The position numbers were made by a program, and so were the translations under genes. From Nigrospora sphaerica (taxonomy: Eukaryota > Ascomycota > Sordariomycetes > Amphisphaeriales > Apiosporaceae), in contig JAGVVL010000022.1 in NCBI GenBank assembly GCA_018287875.1, positions 992,001-1,056,000 on the forward strand: DNA of 64,000 bases. Reading direction: 5' to 3'. Numbering within the stretch: position 1 is the stretch's first letter; each line of letters opens with the position of its first letter. Below, piece after piece: positions 47,794-57,786 of this stretch. The notes beneath the pieces were generated by a model. It ran no database searches. It saw only the letters and a list, made by a program, of their open reading frames with translations, and was not told the origin of the DNA.

Positions 47794-47865
47794 GGATTGA
47801 TTTATCCAATGCTTTGCTCTGGTGCTTCTGTACCCTACTCGGGAAGAGCGAGAAAGACAATGAGG

Positions 47866-48577
47866 TCATTTTTCGAGGACCTTCCCACCTGAACAGAGGA
47901 GCGCCCAGTCTCGTGAGAGTATCCCACCCATGCTCTTTTCGAGCTGCTCAGTGTAGGCCCACCCCTTGACGGCGTCTTTTTGGTGCAACTTCACAAGACA
48001 GTCGTACCAAGTAACGTGTTGGCCTGCGCCTTCTACCCACTTCCTGGTCGACCCTTTTTGCATGACCTCGGCGACCTCGGTTTCGGTGAGCGTGGTGAAA
48101 TTCTATCACACATGTCAGATAAGCTACCGAGCATGAAACTAGGTCATGTACTGGTTTGCTTGTACTCATGATCAAGGCGGTTTCTTGAACAGGCACGGCG
48201 GGATGCTCGACGCTCGGTCGTGCTGAGAGGGGGGTCTCCGTCGACGAGACAGCCAGAAATGCATGCAACCCAATGGACGACGTCGATCCGCGAAAGGACC
48301 AGAGTGGCGGTGATGACGATGCAAAAGCCACTGCAGATAGCCACGCTCGCAGGGAACAAGCCGTTATTCTTTGTATTCTCTGGTGTGCGGTCGTCTTTTC
48401 CACGTCCGCTTCGTGAGGGCCTAGGATAAAGACTTCTGCACCGGGCGGAAAGTACCCGGGCCCAACGCTTCCCACGATGCCATGGCTTTCGACCCCGCCC
48501 CTGGATGCGACCTTACGCAACCCTCTTCTGTGGTCAGATCGCATCCAAGGATGACAGCTGGTGTCACAGATAAGCAT
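47866..48577 (-). other. possible hypothetical gene, weak
   Basis: The minus strand shows two open stretches. The C-terminal one (ETEVAEVMQKGSTRKWVEG ... LCSGGKVLEK, stop at 47866) looks protein-like. A 49-nt GTACAT..GATAG gap near 48100-48150, with a CTGAC branch, could connect it to the upstream frame. No recognised domain. It could equally be chance. Confidence 0.22.
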
Positions 48578-48678
48578 TACTAGCGCGTTGAATGGTACTA
48601 GTGGATATGAAAGATACTAGCGCACAGGAAGGCTATCCTGAGAACGGGACTCTAGGCCTCGGGTCACTCCATGCAGTA

Positions 48679-50605
48679 AGTTGGACCACCACTGCTCGGG
48701 CCACCCCCTTAATGGGCCACCTAAAAAGTATCACCAACCTCAACAACCCCAGCACAGTCACTAATAAATAGCACGGTAACCAGCGCTCGTAAAAATGAAT
48801 AGAATATACCATTCTACTCCTCTTTCAATTGCGCATCTTATAAGATGTTGTCCGACCACGAAAAGAACCTGCGTGCAGCCGCTAGAGCCCACCGAAATGG
48901 CCTATCTGTGCGAGCCGCGGCCATCAGACATGGAGTATCCAGAACCACCCTACAGCGCCATATGGACGGCGGTGTTTCGCGCCGTGAGGCCTCTCAGAAG
49001 CGTCAGAACCTATCCCCAACCACTGAGCGCTTTTTAGTGCGCTGGGTCAAGTTACAGACCAAGCTATGCTATGCTCCTCCACACTCAAGGTTCCGTCTGT
49101 TCGCCATGAGGCTATCCCAAGCTTCAGGGGGCCCTCAGACCCTCGGAACACACTAGGTCCGGAGATTCCTGCGGAGACATCCAGAGTTGAAGACTCTGCG
49201 AAGCGTACGGTATGACTGGAGACGTGCTAACGCTGCATGTTCCGTCAATATCGTTGAGTTCTTCGACCGGCTGGATGACCCCCTTATGTCGGCTATCCCT
49301 CCTGCTCACACTTATAACACCGACGAGATAGGGACGATGGTCGGTATCGGAGACGCTCCTCTAGTTATTGGACCTTCTGAGCTTAAGGAGGTCCTCATTA
49401 ACGACCCCCTTAACAGAGATTGGGTGACTATTGTGGAGTGTGTGTCTGGCGATGGCCGAGCCCTCTTCCCTTTAGTTATCTTTGGCGGCAAAAACGTCCA
49501 ACAGCAGTGATTTAACGACGAGATGTTTAACGACGACGACCTTAGGCAGTGGAAGTTCGGCTCTAACGGCTCCGGCTGGTCAAGCAACGAGATAGCGCTA
49601 CGTTAGCTACGTGAGGTGTTTCTTCCGCAGACGAAGCCCCAGGATTCTCGACAGTGGCGCCATCTGATTATCGACGGCCACAACAGCCACATCAACGAGC
49701 CTTTCCTTTTAGAGTGCCTCCAATCGAAGGTCTGGTTAAGTTTCCTTCCGGCGCACTGCTCACAGATTCTCCAACCACTTGACGTCGGCCCTTTCTCAGT
49801 GTTAAAGCGGCGGTTCCGGTCCATCCTACGTGCCACTTGCTATTCTATGATGGCCACAGTTGCCGGCAAACCAGAGTTCGTGGCGGCCTGGAAACGGGCT
49901 CGGAGTGAAGCCCTCACGAAGGAGAAAATCCTTCGGGGCTGGGAGTCAACTGCCATCTATCCAAGAGACCGATCTAAGGCGCTTAATAGCAGGCTAGCTA
50001 TGCAGGCCGATGCCATGACCGCAGACGCACCAGACCGGCCGAAAACACCAGACAGAGCCCTCCAGGCTTCAGAAAACCATCTCCAGACTCCCAAGAACAG
50101 CAAGGACCTAAGGGAATTGGAGACATCTGTGTTGGCAGAGGATGGTCTACCGCAGACTGCCGGGGTCCGCCGCATGAGCCGTCAGGTCCAGAAGGCCCTT
50201 AACACTCTCAACGCCACTATCGTGGGACTGCAGCATAGCCAGGAGCAATTGAAGGCTGCATTAGAGAGACAGAGACCTCGAAAACAGCGCAGAGTTCTCC
50301 CTAGGGCCCAGCAAGCCTTCGTTGACATAGCAGACATCCAACAAGCTAAGGATCAGCTGCAGGACGAGGCTGAGTCTCAGCGCCCGCGGCGCTCTATGCG
50401 CCGCCAGCCAAATAGACGGTCGGAATCGCCCCAAATTGAACCAGACCAAAACGAGGAGATAGAGCATGTCGAGGAAGAGATACGCGTTCAGTTTTAGCTA
50501 TAGAGGCCTCATGGTGGCTGCAAAACACCATAGTGAATAGAGTGGTGTTGATATTCTAGTGACGTGGCCCATACAGGGGGTGGCCCGTTCAGTGGGGTGC
50601 TAACT
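48679..50605 (+). mobile_element. pogo-like DNA transposon 3
   Basis: 1927 bp with terminal inverted repeats starting AGTTGGACCACCACTG (left) and AGTTAGCACCCCACTG (right), flanked by TA at 48677-48678 and 50606-50607. Same family as element 2, but free of LTR insertions. Confidence 0.9.
48845..50497 (+). pseudogene. pogo-like DDE transposase with three in-frame stops
   Basis: One continuous frame from MLSDHEKNLRAAARAHRNG to the acidic tail (550 codons), broken only by TAG at 49154-49156 (expected Trp, LGTH-W-VRRF), TGA at 49508-49510 (expected Arg) and TAG at 49604-49606 (expected Trp, ALR-W-LREVF). All three are single C:G to T:A transitions, and there are no indels. Domains: helix-turn-helix (VRAAAIRHGVSRTTLQRHM), CENPB-type DNA-binding region, then DDE blocks YNTDEIGTMVGIGD, LIIDGHNSHI and CSQILQPLDVG, then a basic coiled C-terminus (ALERQRPRKQRRVLPRAQQA). 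Confidence 0.9.
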
Positions 50606-51249
50606 TACCGGCCGCTGGGTCAATGCGGGGTTTCCACGGTTTCCCACAGACGGCCACATTTGCGGGGGATTGCGCCGCCATGCGCGCGGTTCTCTTCGGC
50701 TCGCCTGCCGCCGGCCCAAAACTGAAGGCCATGGTGATGGTGTGCACACCTGCAGCTGGCATCATGTTGCACATCGGGGTTCTGCCATTTGACACCCTTA
50801 CCAGCCTCGTACCCCAGCCCTTGTAGATCTCAGCGAGGGCTGGGCTTGTCGTGAAGAGAGCCCGATGCGTTGCCATCACATGAGCTCGTATGGGTGTCTG
50901 ATTGGAGCCATGTTATTGTACACCAAATAGTCCGCTCCTTATCGATGCTTCGTGATTCGTACTCACAGGTCTCTGCTGCTATGGGCATGTAAGAGATGGA
51001 CCCAAAGATACCAGCGTTTATCGAAACGACTGTGCCATCGAGTGAAGCGACTCTATAGTATGACATGGACACAAAGGAAATACTGGCCTGCGTAGGTCTC
51101 TAGCTTGAAGTTATATAAGGCACGATTCTTCGCTCTGATCTGGATTCGTAACAGTCCATCACACAGCGCCTCCGTTCATCACAATCCAGACAACCTTCTC
51201 GGCACATATATTACCCCACGAGCAAACCTATCCTGAGCCTTCCTCTATT

Positions 51250-51444
51250 ATGGCCTGTGGATGCGAGAGACGCACTGCCCGCCGAACGTACCAGAATTGT
51301 ACAGCGTTGCCAAAACACGTCACAACTGATGTCACGCTGGTTCAGTGTTCAGCACCGGGTGGACCGGATTGCACGGGATACAAAGATGTCACGCTTGGCA
51401 CATCGATGGTGAGAATGCCGGGCCACATATGTCCTAAATGCTGA
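51250..51444 (+). CDS. small cysteine-rich protein, hypothetical
   Basis: 64 codons, ATG in context ATTATGGCC, with a TTATATAAGG box about 135 bp upstream. Seven cysteines including the ends (MACGCERR ... HICPKC). No signal peptide is apparent, so it is not an obvious secreted effector. No paralogue in the window. The high Cys content and promoter-like box are the only support. Confidence 0.35.
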   Translation: MACGCERRTARRTYQNCTALPKHVTTDVTLVQCSAPGGPDCTGYKDVTLGTSMVRMPGHICPKC

Positions 51445-52675
51445 ATTGTAAGTGGGCCAACGCCAGATTTCCCGAAATACAGACAGTTGACTGGCAGCAA
51501 ACGGTGCTTTCTTCGTTTACCAGAAAAGGGTCTGGGGAAAGCAAGGGTGTCAATCATTCTCGTCAAACACAGCCATTCGTTTGAAAGCAGTACATTCTCG
51601 GGTCGACGACATGACCAGTAGCAAAATTGATAACAAGACTGCGAACGCACCTGTTCTGCAGAACCTTGGCTCGGTCTGCATTTGGGCATCTCTTTACATT
51701 GACCCTACACTCCTTCTTACACAATCAGAATTGATGAACAGAACAAACGACCAAAGGAACACCGACTGAACGCCACGTGACGAGACGCTTCACGAAAACA
51801 TGATTACGAGGCGAGTACGCTACTCGAACAGCGCAGCACGAGAGGTGGCCAGGGACGGAATGGGCCATAGGACCTTCACCCCAGGAACGACCCTCACACG
51901 GTCCAACAGTAGCAACGGGAGATTGGATGGACACGAGAAAGCTGCGGTTTCCTATATAAGCATTCGTTACCTCGATAATCCCATCGAAGCACCTATTTAA
52001 CCCAGAGATGGGCCGAAATACCACAGTCTGTTGTGAGATCGAATGAGAAATGCCACATCCTGTGTTATCCAATTACTTCATGGGGTCCATTGTCTGTGTA
52101 TGATCAATGTTAATGCCAAGCAAGTCGAATCGACCTCACGAACACCCTAGCTTGATAACACAATGCCGCCCTAACTAGGTGCTAGGGTATGGCGTTTGCT
52201 ATACCTCACTTACCATCCTGGGCGAGCGGAGATTCAAGTGCTCGATGAATCTCGTACTACCCTGAGGGTAACGTGAAAAGCTTTAATAGCAATAGGCGAA
52301 ACAGTATTGAGTGACAACATTGAATCATCGTAGCAACAGCAGGCACACTAATATCAATACTGCTAACAGAGTATGAGCTGGCCAGACGCTGGCGCTTGAT
52401 GATAGATAGGGTTCACTATGTCACATGTCAACAAAACTGAGCGTATCCGTTTAAAATAATAACATGATCGAAGTAATCCGCCCTTTCCCCAAGACGGCAT
52501 GACAACAAGTGCCACCTCGCCTCGTCCAGCTGATTGACAGCTTTGGTGGCTGAGCAGGTCAGTGGCTGAAAAACCTAGTGGCTTACCTCCCACGTGGGTC
52601 ATGTCTTGTCGTTGTCCGAGCTAGCTTCCACCTTATTTTCACCCGTCTCCACACACTCGAAACGTCCATTCCGCC
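51445..52675. other. kinase upstream region with a family B LTR relic
   Basis: Around 51770-52060 the order CACGTGA, TATATAAG, CATTCGTTACCTC, GAAGCACCTATTTAACCCAGAG and TCTGTTGTGAG parallels the family B LTR, but diverged and without clear ends. This suggests an old, eroded copy. The remainder up to 52675 holds no gene I can support. Confidence 0.4.
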
Positions 52676-53685
52676 ATGTCTGAAGAGTCTGACGTAGTCA
52701 TCTACCGACATTACTTGCCTCCCGGCGTGAGGAGGGTCATCGCCTCGGGCAGCAGCGCATTCATTGGGGAGATTGACGAGTCCACTGTCCTGAAATACCC
52801 TCTCCGCTCTGGCGGAAGCCTGGACAGACTGAATATTGAAAGACAATTGCTTGAGATTGTCGAACCACACGAAAGGATCCTTCGACTTAAAGGATCGTCG
52901 AACTCCGGCCTCTATCTTGAGCGTGCCATCAACGGGAATCTGGCCGACTACCTGCTCGCGTCAAAAAACTCGGTACCCTCTTTGTCGCAAAGGCTATCGT
53001 GGTGTCGCCAGGCTGCAGAAGCCGTCGCATTCGTCCACTCCCGGAACGTCATCCATTGTGATGTACAGCCGACGAATTTCCTTTTGGATCAAGACCTTCG
53101 CCTAAAGCTCTCAGATTTCCAGGGGAAACATATTTTGGAGGGAAGAGTCGAGCTCGATGGCTGGAGCAGCGAGCCCTCCAAGTTTTACTGCCCCCGCGTT
53201 GACCCATCCGAAGCTGATGTGAAAACTGATCTTTTTGCGCTTGGCTGTTGTCGCACTGCAGAGATCGTGGAAAGCGAGGTTCAAGTTATCCCTTAGAAGG
53301 AAACAAAGGAAATCTGTCTGTAGGTGCAGTAGTACATATAGTAGCTCAGGACCCCTGTCACCATGTGAATCCTGGCATGTGAAGAGGAGCCACGTGACCT
53401 GGTAGGAGAGCCTAAGCCACGTGAATAGCCTCATATTGCGACAGCTGTACTATATACTTCATCATGATGGGTCATGCGGTTTTCCCTGATGTTCTGGAAA
53501 GTGAAAGTGGATGGCACGAGATGGTGGAGGAGCGCTTCACGCAACAGAACTTCCCACGGGACGAGCATCTATGTAGTGCGATCACTATGAAGTGCTGGAA
53601 GAAGGAATACGAATCCGTCAAGGAGTTGGTCAGGGACCTGGAGTGTGTAGAGCAGCTCTTGGGTCTGGGGTCTCCCAATATGTAG
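52676..53685 (+). pseudogene. fungal protein-kinase-like gene split by a solo LTR
   Basis: Small eukaryotic-like kinase of a fungal-specific type. First part, 52676-53248: glycine-loop region ASGSSAFIGEI, ATP lysine in STVLKYPL, ERAINGNLADYLL hinge, catalytic loop NVIHCDVQPTNFLLD (HCD in place of HRD) and DFQG in place of DFG, then KTDLFALGC. A 195-bp LTR with 5-bp duplication follows. The same frame resumes at 53449 (TIYFIMMGHAVFPD) and runs through FPRDEHLCSAITMKCWKKEY to a stop at 53685. The two parts total 269 codons with no other lesion, so the insertion is young. As it stands, translation enters the LTR and stops at 53296, losing the C-lobe. Confidence 0.85.
53249..53443 (+). mobile_element. 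solo LTR, family D, copy 2, inside the kinase gene
   Basis: 195 bp, TGTCGCACTGCAG...CATATTGCGACA, with 7-bp inverted ends (TGTCGCA/TGCGACA) and perfect duplications GCTGT (53244-53248 and 53444-53448). Collinear with 19979-20168. Confidence 0.92.
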
Positions 53686-53889
53686 AACCATGTGTTCCCT
53701 ACACTTTTGGGATGGCAGTGCATACGAAAATAAGTCAGCGCTATTCCGACTCTCATTCGCGCTTCTCCATATCAATGGTAATGTCTTGCAACCACATGGC
53801 AGCTTTTACAAGGGATACTTTTCTTCAAGTCCAGTGCCTAGTCTAAAATACCAACCCGCTTGGTCTTTGTGTGCGCAACCCTCCAAGGC

Positions 53890-56400
53890 CACGTTTCCAG
53901 TCTACAGATACAAAGGTATCTTGGCTGTGACTATGCGGTCGCATTGCGCGCCATGGCCCCATCACAGGTCTCCTACAGCATCAGTACAAGCAGCAGACGC
54001 TTTAACAATGCCTATCGGCCGTTGCTTCGCATCCATGCAAGCCCAGGTTGCTCGGCCTGGTAGGATCTCCGTCATTACTGAAGTCACTGCAAGTCTCGGC
54101 AGCCTGCCACCCAGTCTGCCGTCCATCCCTTTTGCACGCCAAGACCGAGGTAGAACGACCACCTGCACCTCACTTGAAAGGCAGGACACCAGGCAAGCCG
54201 ATCAACGATGGCACGCCGCGCCTCGCCTTGCTTACTTCAACGTAATACACCCTCCATTTGACCTCACTGCTCTTCGCCCCTTCAGCCGCATAGTTAAGCA
54301 AACGCACAACAGCAACAGTGGGAGCAGGCGATCCTCGAGTACAGTACATGGTCCACCATGCAGATCTCCACTATCTCCCCCGCGTATCTTGTTCTTGCAA
54401 TCCAGAAAAGTGTATTGGCATGCGGGACTGCTGAATAGTCCCTAAAGACAGCCCTTGCGGACGCTCCGCCGTGGTCCATTCCACGGCTGTTCGAGACAGC
54501 GTACAAGAGCCCAGTAGATCCTGCCCCATCGCATGCTGTGGTCTGGTGCAGAATCATGTTTCCGGTCATCGCTTGTGGATATCGCAGACCACTGTCGAAA
54601 AGTGTTGGTCTGAGGGGTAGCCCATAGTGGTTGACGGCATATCCGTCTACTAAGGTCAGCCCTGCTCGTGTTCCTGCGTGGGTGCCTTACCTGGGAAAGG
54701 TGGCTGCCAGCCGGCGTAGGCCAGCCGTCCCTGACATACGACATCAAGTTGCAGCATGGCTCCGCATGGTTGCCAGACGGCATAGTTCTCTGGCTGTGTC
54801 TGCAGTGCCTGGTCCATCATGTTGAAAGGAGCGCCCATGGCGGCCTGTGGCCAGGCGACTGTAGGTCGAGGGGCGAGGACGACGGCCCGTACTTATGCTC
54901 CGACGGCCCGTATCTATGCTCGATTCCACCAGCTGAGCTTCCAAGCAAGGGCGGGTGCCGCAGCGAACGCAATCTCGGGCTCCCGCTTCGTCCTCCCGAA
55001 CGTGAGGCAAGGGACCAAGTAGGCCAGATATGGTGGGTGCCATTCCATGAACGGGAGCTGTATGGCTGCATCCAACCCCGCTGTTCGCATCACAGCAAGC
55101 GAGGGACCGTTGGTGCGATTGATCCGCCGGCATATCGCAGTGTTAGCGTTTAAGGCACCCGTACCAAGGCGGTCGCTGGCATCGACCACGAAGATGCTGC
55201 GGCTATTCTCTGAAAACAAGGCGTTCATCGCGGGTGGCTACACCAGGTAAGCCCGCTGCGTGCTGGCCTAGGTATGCTGATGGGTCACTTGGCTCGTCCA
55301 GCGTTTGCGCCATGGAATGGCGGCAAATAGGACAGACGAACATGCGACGTCATATGCGCCGGCCCGTGTTCGTGTTGCGACATTCTCCCAGCCGTGGTGG
55401 TGCATTGTCGCTCGTGTGCCGCACTGGGAGACGAGAGGCCAAGGCTGGGCTGGCGCTGTGTCGTATTGTACTCGTCTGTTCTTGCGCGTGGCGCAACCTA
55501 CCTCTCGTCGGACGGCTTTCCCGTTTCGAGATTGCCCCCGTAGTAGAAGAGGCCAGCGCACGTCAAGCAGCAGCCTGGTGCCTGCCGTCAGTCTTTCCTT
55601 GCGCTACGGTCGGAAAAATGACAAGAAACGATCGAGTCGATGAGATGAGAGGCTATATCTCGGTGACTCGGAGCGGCTTCGGTTGGCCGTCGTAGGAGCG
55701 TGTCGTGAGCCTTGTAGCGCGTTCCGCTACCTGAAGACGATCGCCTAAGCGCATAGCGTGGCAGGCAACGCCATGGGCCGACCCGCCCCCGGAACAGAAC
55801 ACTTCGCTAGCCTGCCCCGGCTTTCTTGTGCTGTTCTCGGGAGGAACTGTGGGGGAAGTCGCGTTGTGGTCTGCAAGCTGGTTCGGTGCGAGGCGAGACG
55901 ATCGGTATGGCGAGGACGCCTTGGATCGAAGGGATGCCGAGGACTTGACGACCCAGGCGGCCTGAACATCCATCGTTTGCCGGGCTCGTATGGCATACAG
56001 TAGAACAGGGAGACGTACCGGGCGTCCCTGGTTTCCGAGGCGATACCAGGCGGTACAGAGGAACCCTCCGTCGCGTGCCGTGACGCTGTCCGTACAAAAC
56101 GCGACAGGGCGCGTGCTGGGGTGCCCGGCTCCGCTGGTCGAGTAGGACCCGATCACAGGGATGCCGGCGGCTTTGCGTCGGCGAGGGTCAAGCGCCGCCG
56201 CGGTCGAGGCCAACTGTGTAGGTTCAAGCATGCACGGTGAGGTACTCTCTGGCTCGACTTGGTTAACAGGGAGCGACCATGCGAAGCGACATGAAATGGC
56301 GTCTTTCGATGTTCGTGTCGCGTGCTTCAGTGGGCCCAGTACTACTGGATAACCCCGCACCCGCACCACCACAGAGCGCGTCGTGACACGCTTTCCTGAC
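53890..56400. repeat. segmental duplication, copy 2 (downstream of NLR3)
   Basis: Counterpart of 24880-27480 in the same orientation. The minus-strand gene remnant is present here too (54294-55345: MFVCPICRHSMAQTLDEPSD, LNANTAICRRINRTNGPSLA, DQALQTQPENYAVWQPCG, GNMILHQTTACDGAGSTG), with a stop just upstream of the first piece. A long minus-strand frame at 55653-56372 has no recognised domain. Confidence 0.8.
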
Positions 56401-56758
56401 GAATAGTGAACAATAGATCGCTCTGCTGCTCCTACCTACAGGCGCCCATCTATGTGCATCTTTTCATCACCGAGGGGAAATGATTAAATTATATATAGGT
56501 CGAATGTAAGTGCACTCGCTGCTCTTCTTTGCGGCTCCCTATCAATCACGTGCTACGCCTCGGCGACGCGCCAGCGTCTGCGTTGGGAAGACATCATGAG
56601 CAAGACCAACTCTAGATTCTAACAGCTAGGCAGAAGCTGCCTGCGGGACGCGCTTCTCTGTGTAGAGATGTTGTGGCAGGTGGCACACTCGCAGACTCCC
56701 AACGAGCTAGGGCGGAAACAACCTTCCCTACGCAACGGGCGGGTGCGTCCTTGAATCA
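56401..56758. other. 3' flank of NLR3
   Basis: Short spacer between the duplicated segment and the TPR gene. No feature seen. Confidence 0.35.
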
Positions 56759-57670
56759 TCACTCCACGCCCAAACTGTGATATACTTGCACACCACCGCT
56801 ATCACTTCGCAGCTCCGACGCCTGATTTCTTCGCCGCCGCTCCGAAATGCTTGCCAGGTTCTGGCTACTTCTGTGCATGGCTGGGTGTTCTCGCCCCAGT
56901 GCAAACTCGTACTGCGACAGTGTTTGCTGGTGGAGCTGCTCCGCGCTCTCGTACTGGCCTCGACTACAGAGGACTTCTGCGAGGTTGTTCATGCTGCCGA
57001 GAGTGAAAGGATGGTGCTGTCCCAGTGTCTTCTTGCATAGCTCGCGCACCTGTCGATGGATTTTCTCTGCTTCATCATACTGCCCCCGCCTATGAAGCAC
57101 GGTCGCCAAGTTGTTCATGCTCGTAAGCGTGGAAGGATGATGTCGGCCTAGCATCGTCTTCTTCGACTCAATTGTCTGCCGATGCATCTTTTCAGCTTCC
57201 TCGTATTTCGCCAATCGTTGACGCAAGAGTGCGAGATTGTTCATGCTGATGAGTGTTGATGGGTGCTGTCCACCTAACACGCTCTTTTTATGACCTAGTG
57301 CCTCCCGATCTATCATCTCTGCCTCCTCGTACTTGCCCTGCGGCTGGGGCACGAGGGCCAGGTTGTTCATGCTGGCGAGTGTGCTGGGATGCTGTCGGCC
57401 CAACACCGTCTCCTTCAGTTCCAGTGTCGCGCGATGCATCTCTTCTGCCGCCTCATACTTCCCCTGGCTGTCGAGCACGAGGGCCAGGTTGTTTATACTG
57501 GCGAGTGTGTCCGGGTTTTCACGGCCTAGCACCTTCTCCCTCAGTTCCAGGGTCGCCCGATGCATCTTCTCCGCTGCCGCGTACTTTCCCTGGTATCGAA
57601 ACGATTCTGCCAGGTTGTCCATGCTGCTGAGTGTGGATGGGTTTTCTCGGCCTAGCACCGTCTCCCTTAG
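56759..57670 (-). pseudogene. NLR3: TPR array fragment of a STAND receptor
   Basis: Reads from LRETVLGRENPSTLSSMDNL at the LINE2 junction through about seven 42-residue TPRs of the kinesin-light-chain type (GKYEAAEEMHRATLEL..VLGR.HPSTLASMNNLA) to a divergent C-terminus (SERRRRNQASELRSDSG) and a stop at 56759. The HET, PNP or NB-ARC part expected upstream is not found beyond LINE2, so the gene is a fragment. Repeat sequences (VLGREN, EAAEEMHRATLEL) are closer to the 3' TPRs of NLR2 than to NLR1. Confidence 0.85.
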
Positions 57671-57786
57671 TTCAGTTTTCCCTCAGTTCATTCTTTTCTG
57701 GCACCTACTGTTAGTGCCAGCCTGCTATTCACTGCTATTTCCTTAACAGCCCTCCAACGGCGCCTCAACGCCAACCCAGAGGCCCG

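Larger units (their letters stand above)
48633..51066 (-). pseudogene. small unknown gene interrupted by pogo element 3
   Basis: Exon 1, 51066-50967, starts MSYYRVASLDGTVVSINAG. An 82-bp intron (GTGAGT..CGAG, 50966-50885) joins it to SHVMATHRALFTTSPALAEI, running toward 50606, where the transposon TA site lies. Beyond the element (from 48676) the same frame continues for 14 codons to a stop at 48633, giving a 140-aa protein if the element is ignored. Family unknown. The splice site and the short tail are weak evidence, so this is a hypothesis. Confidence 0.35.
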
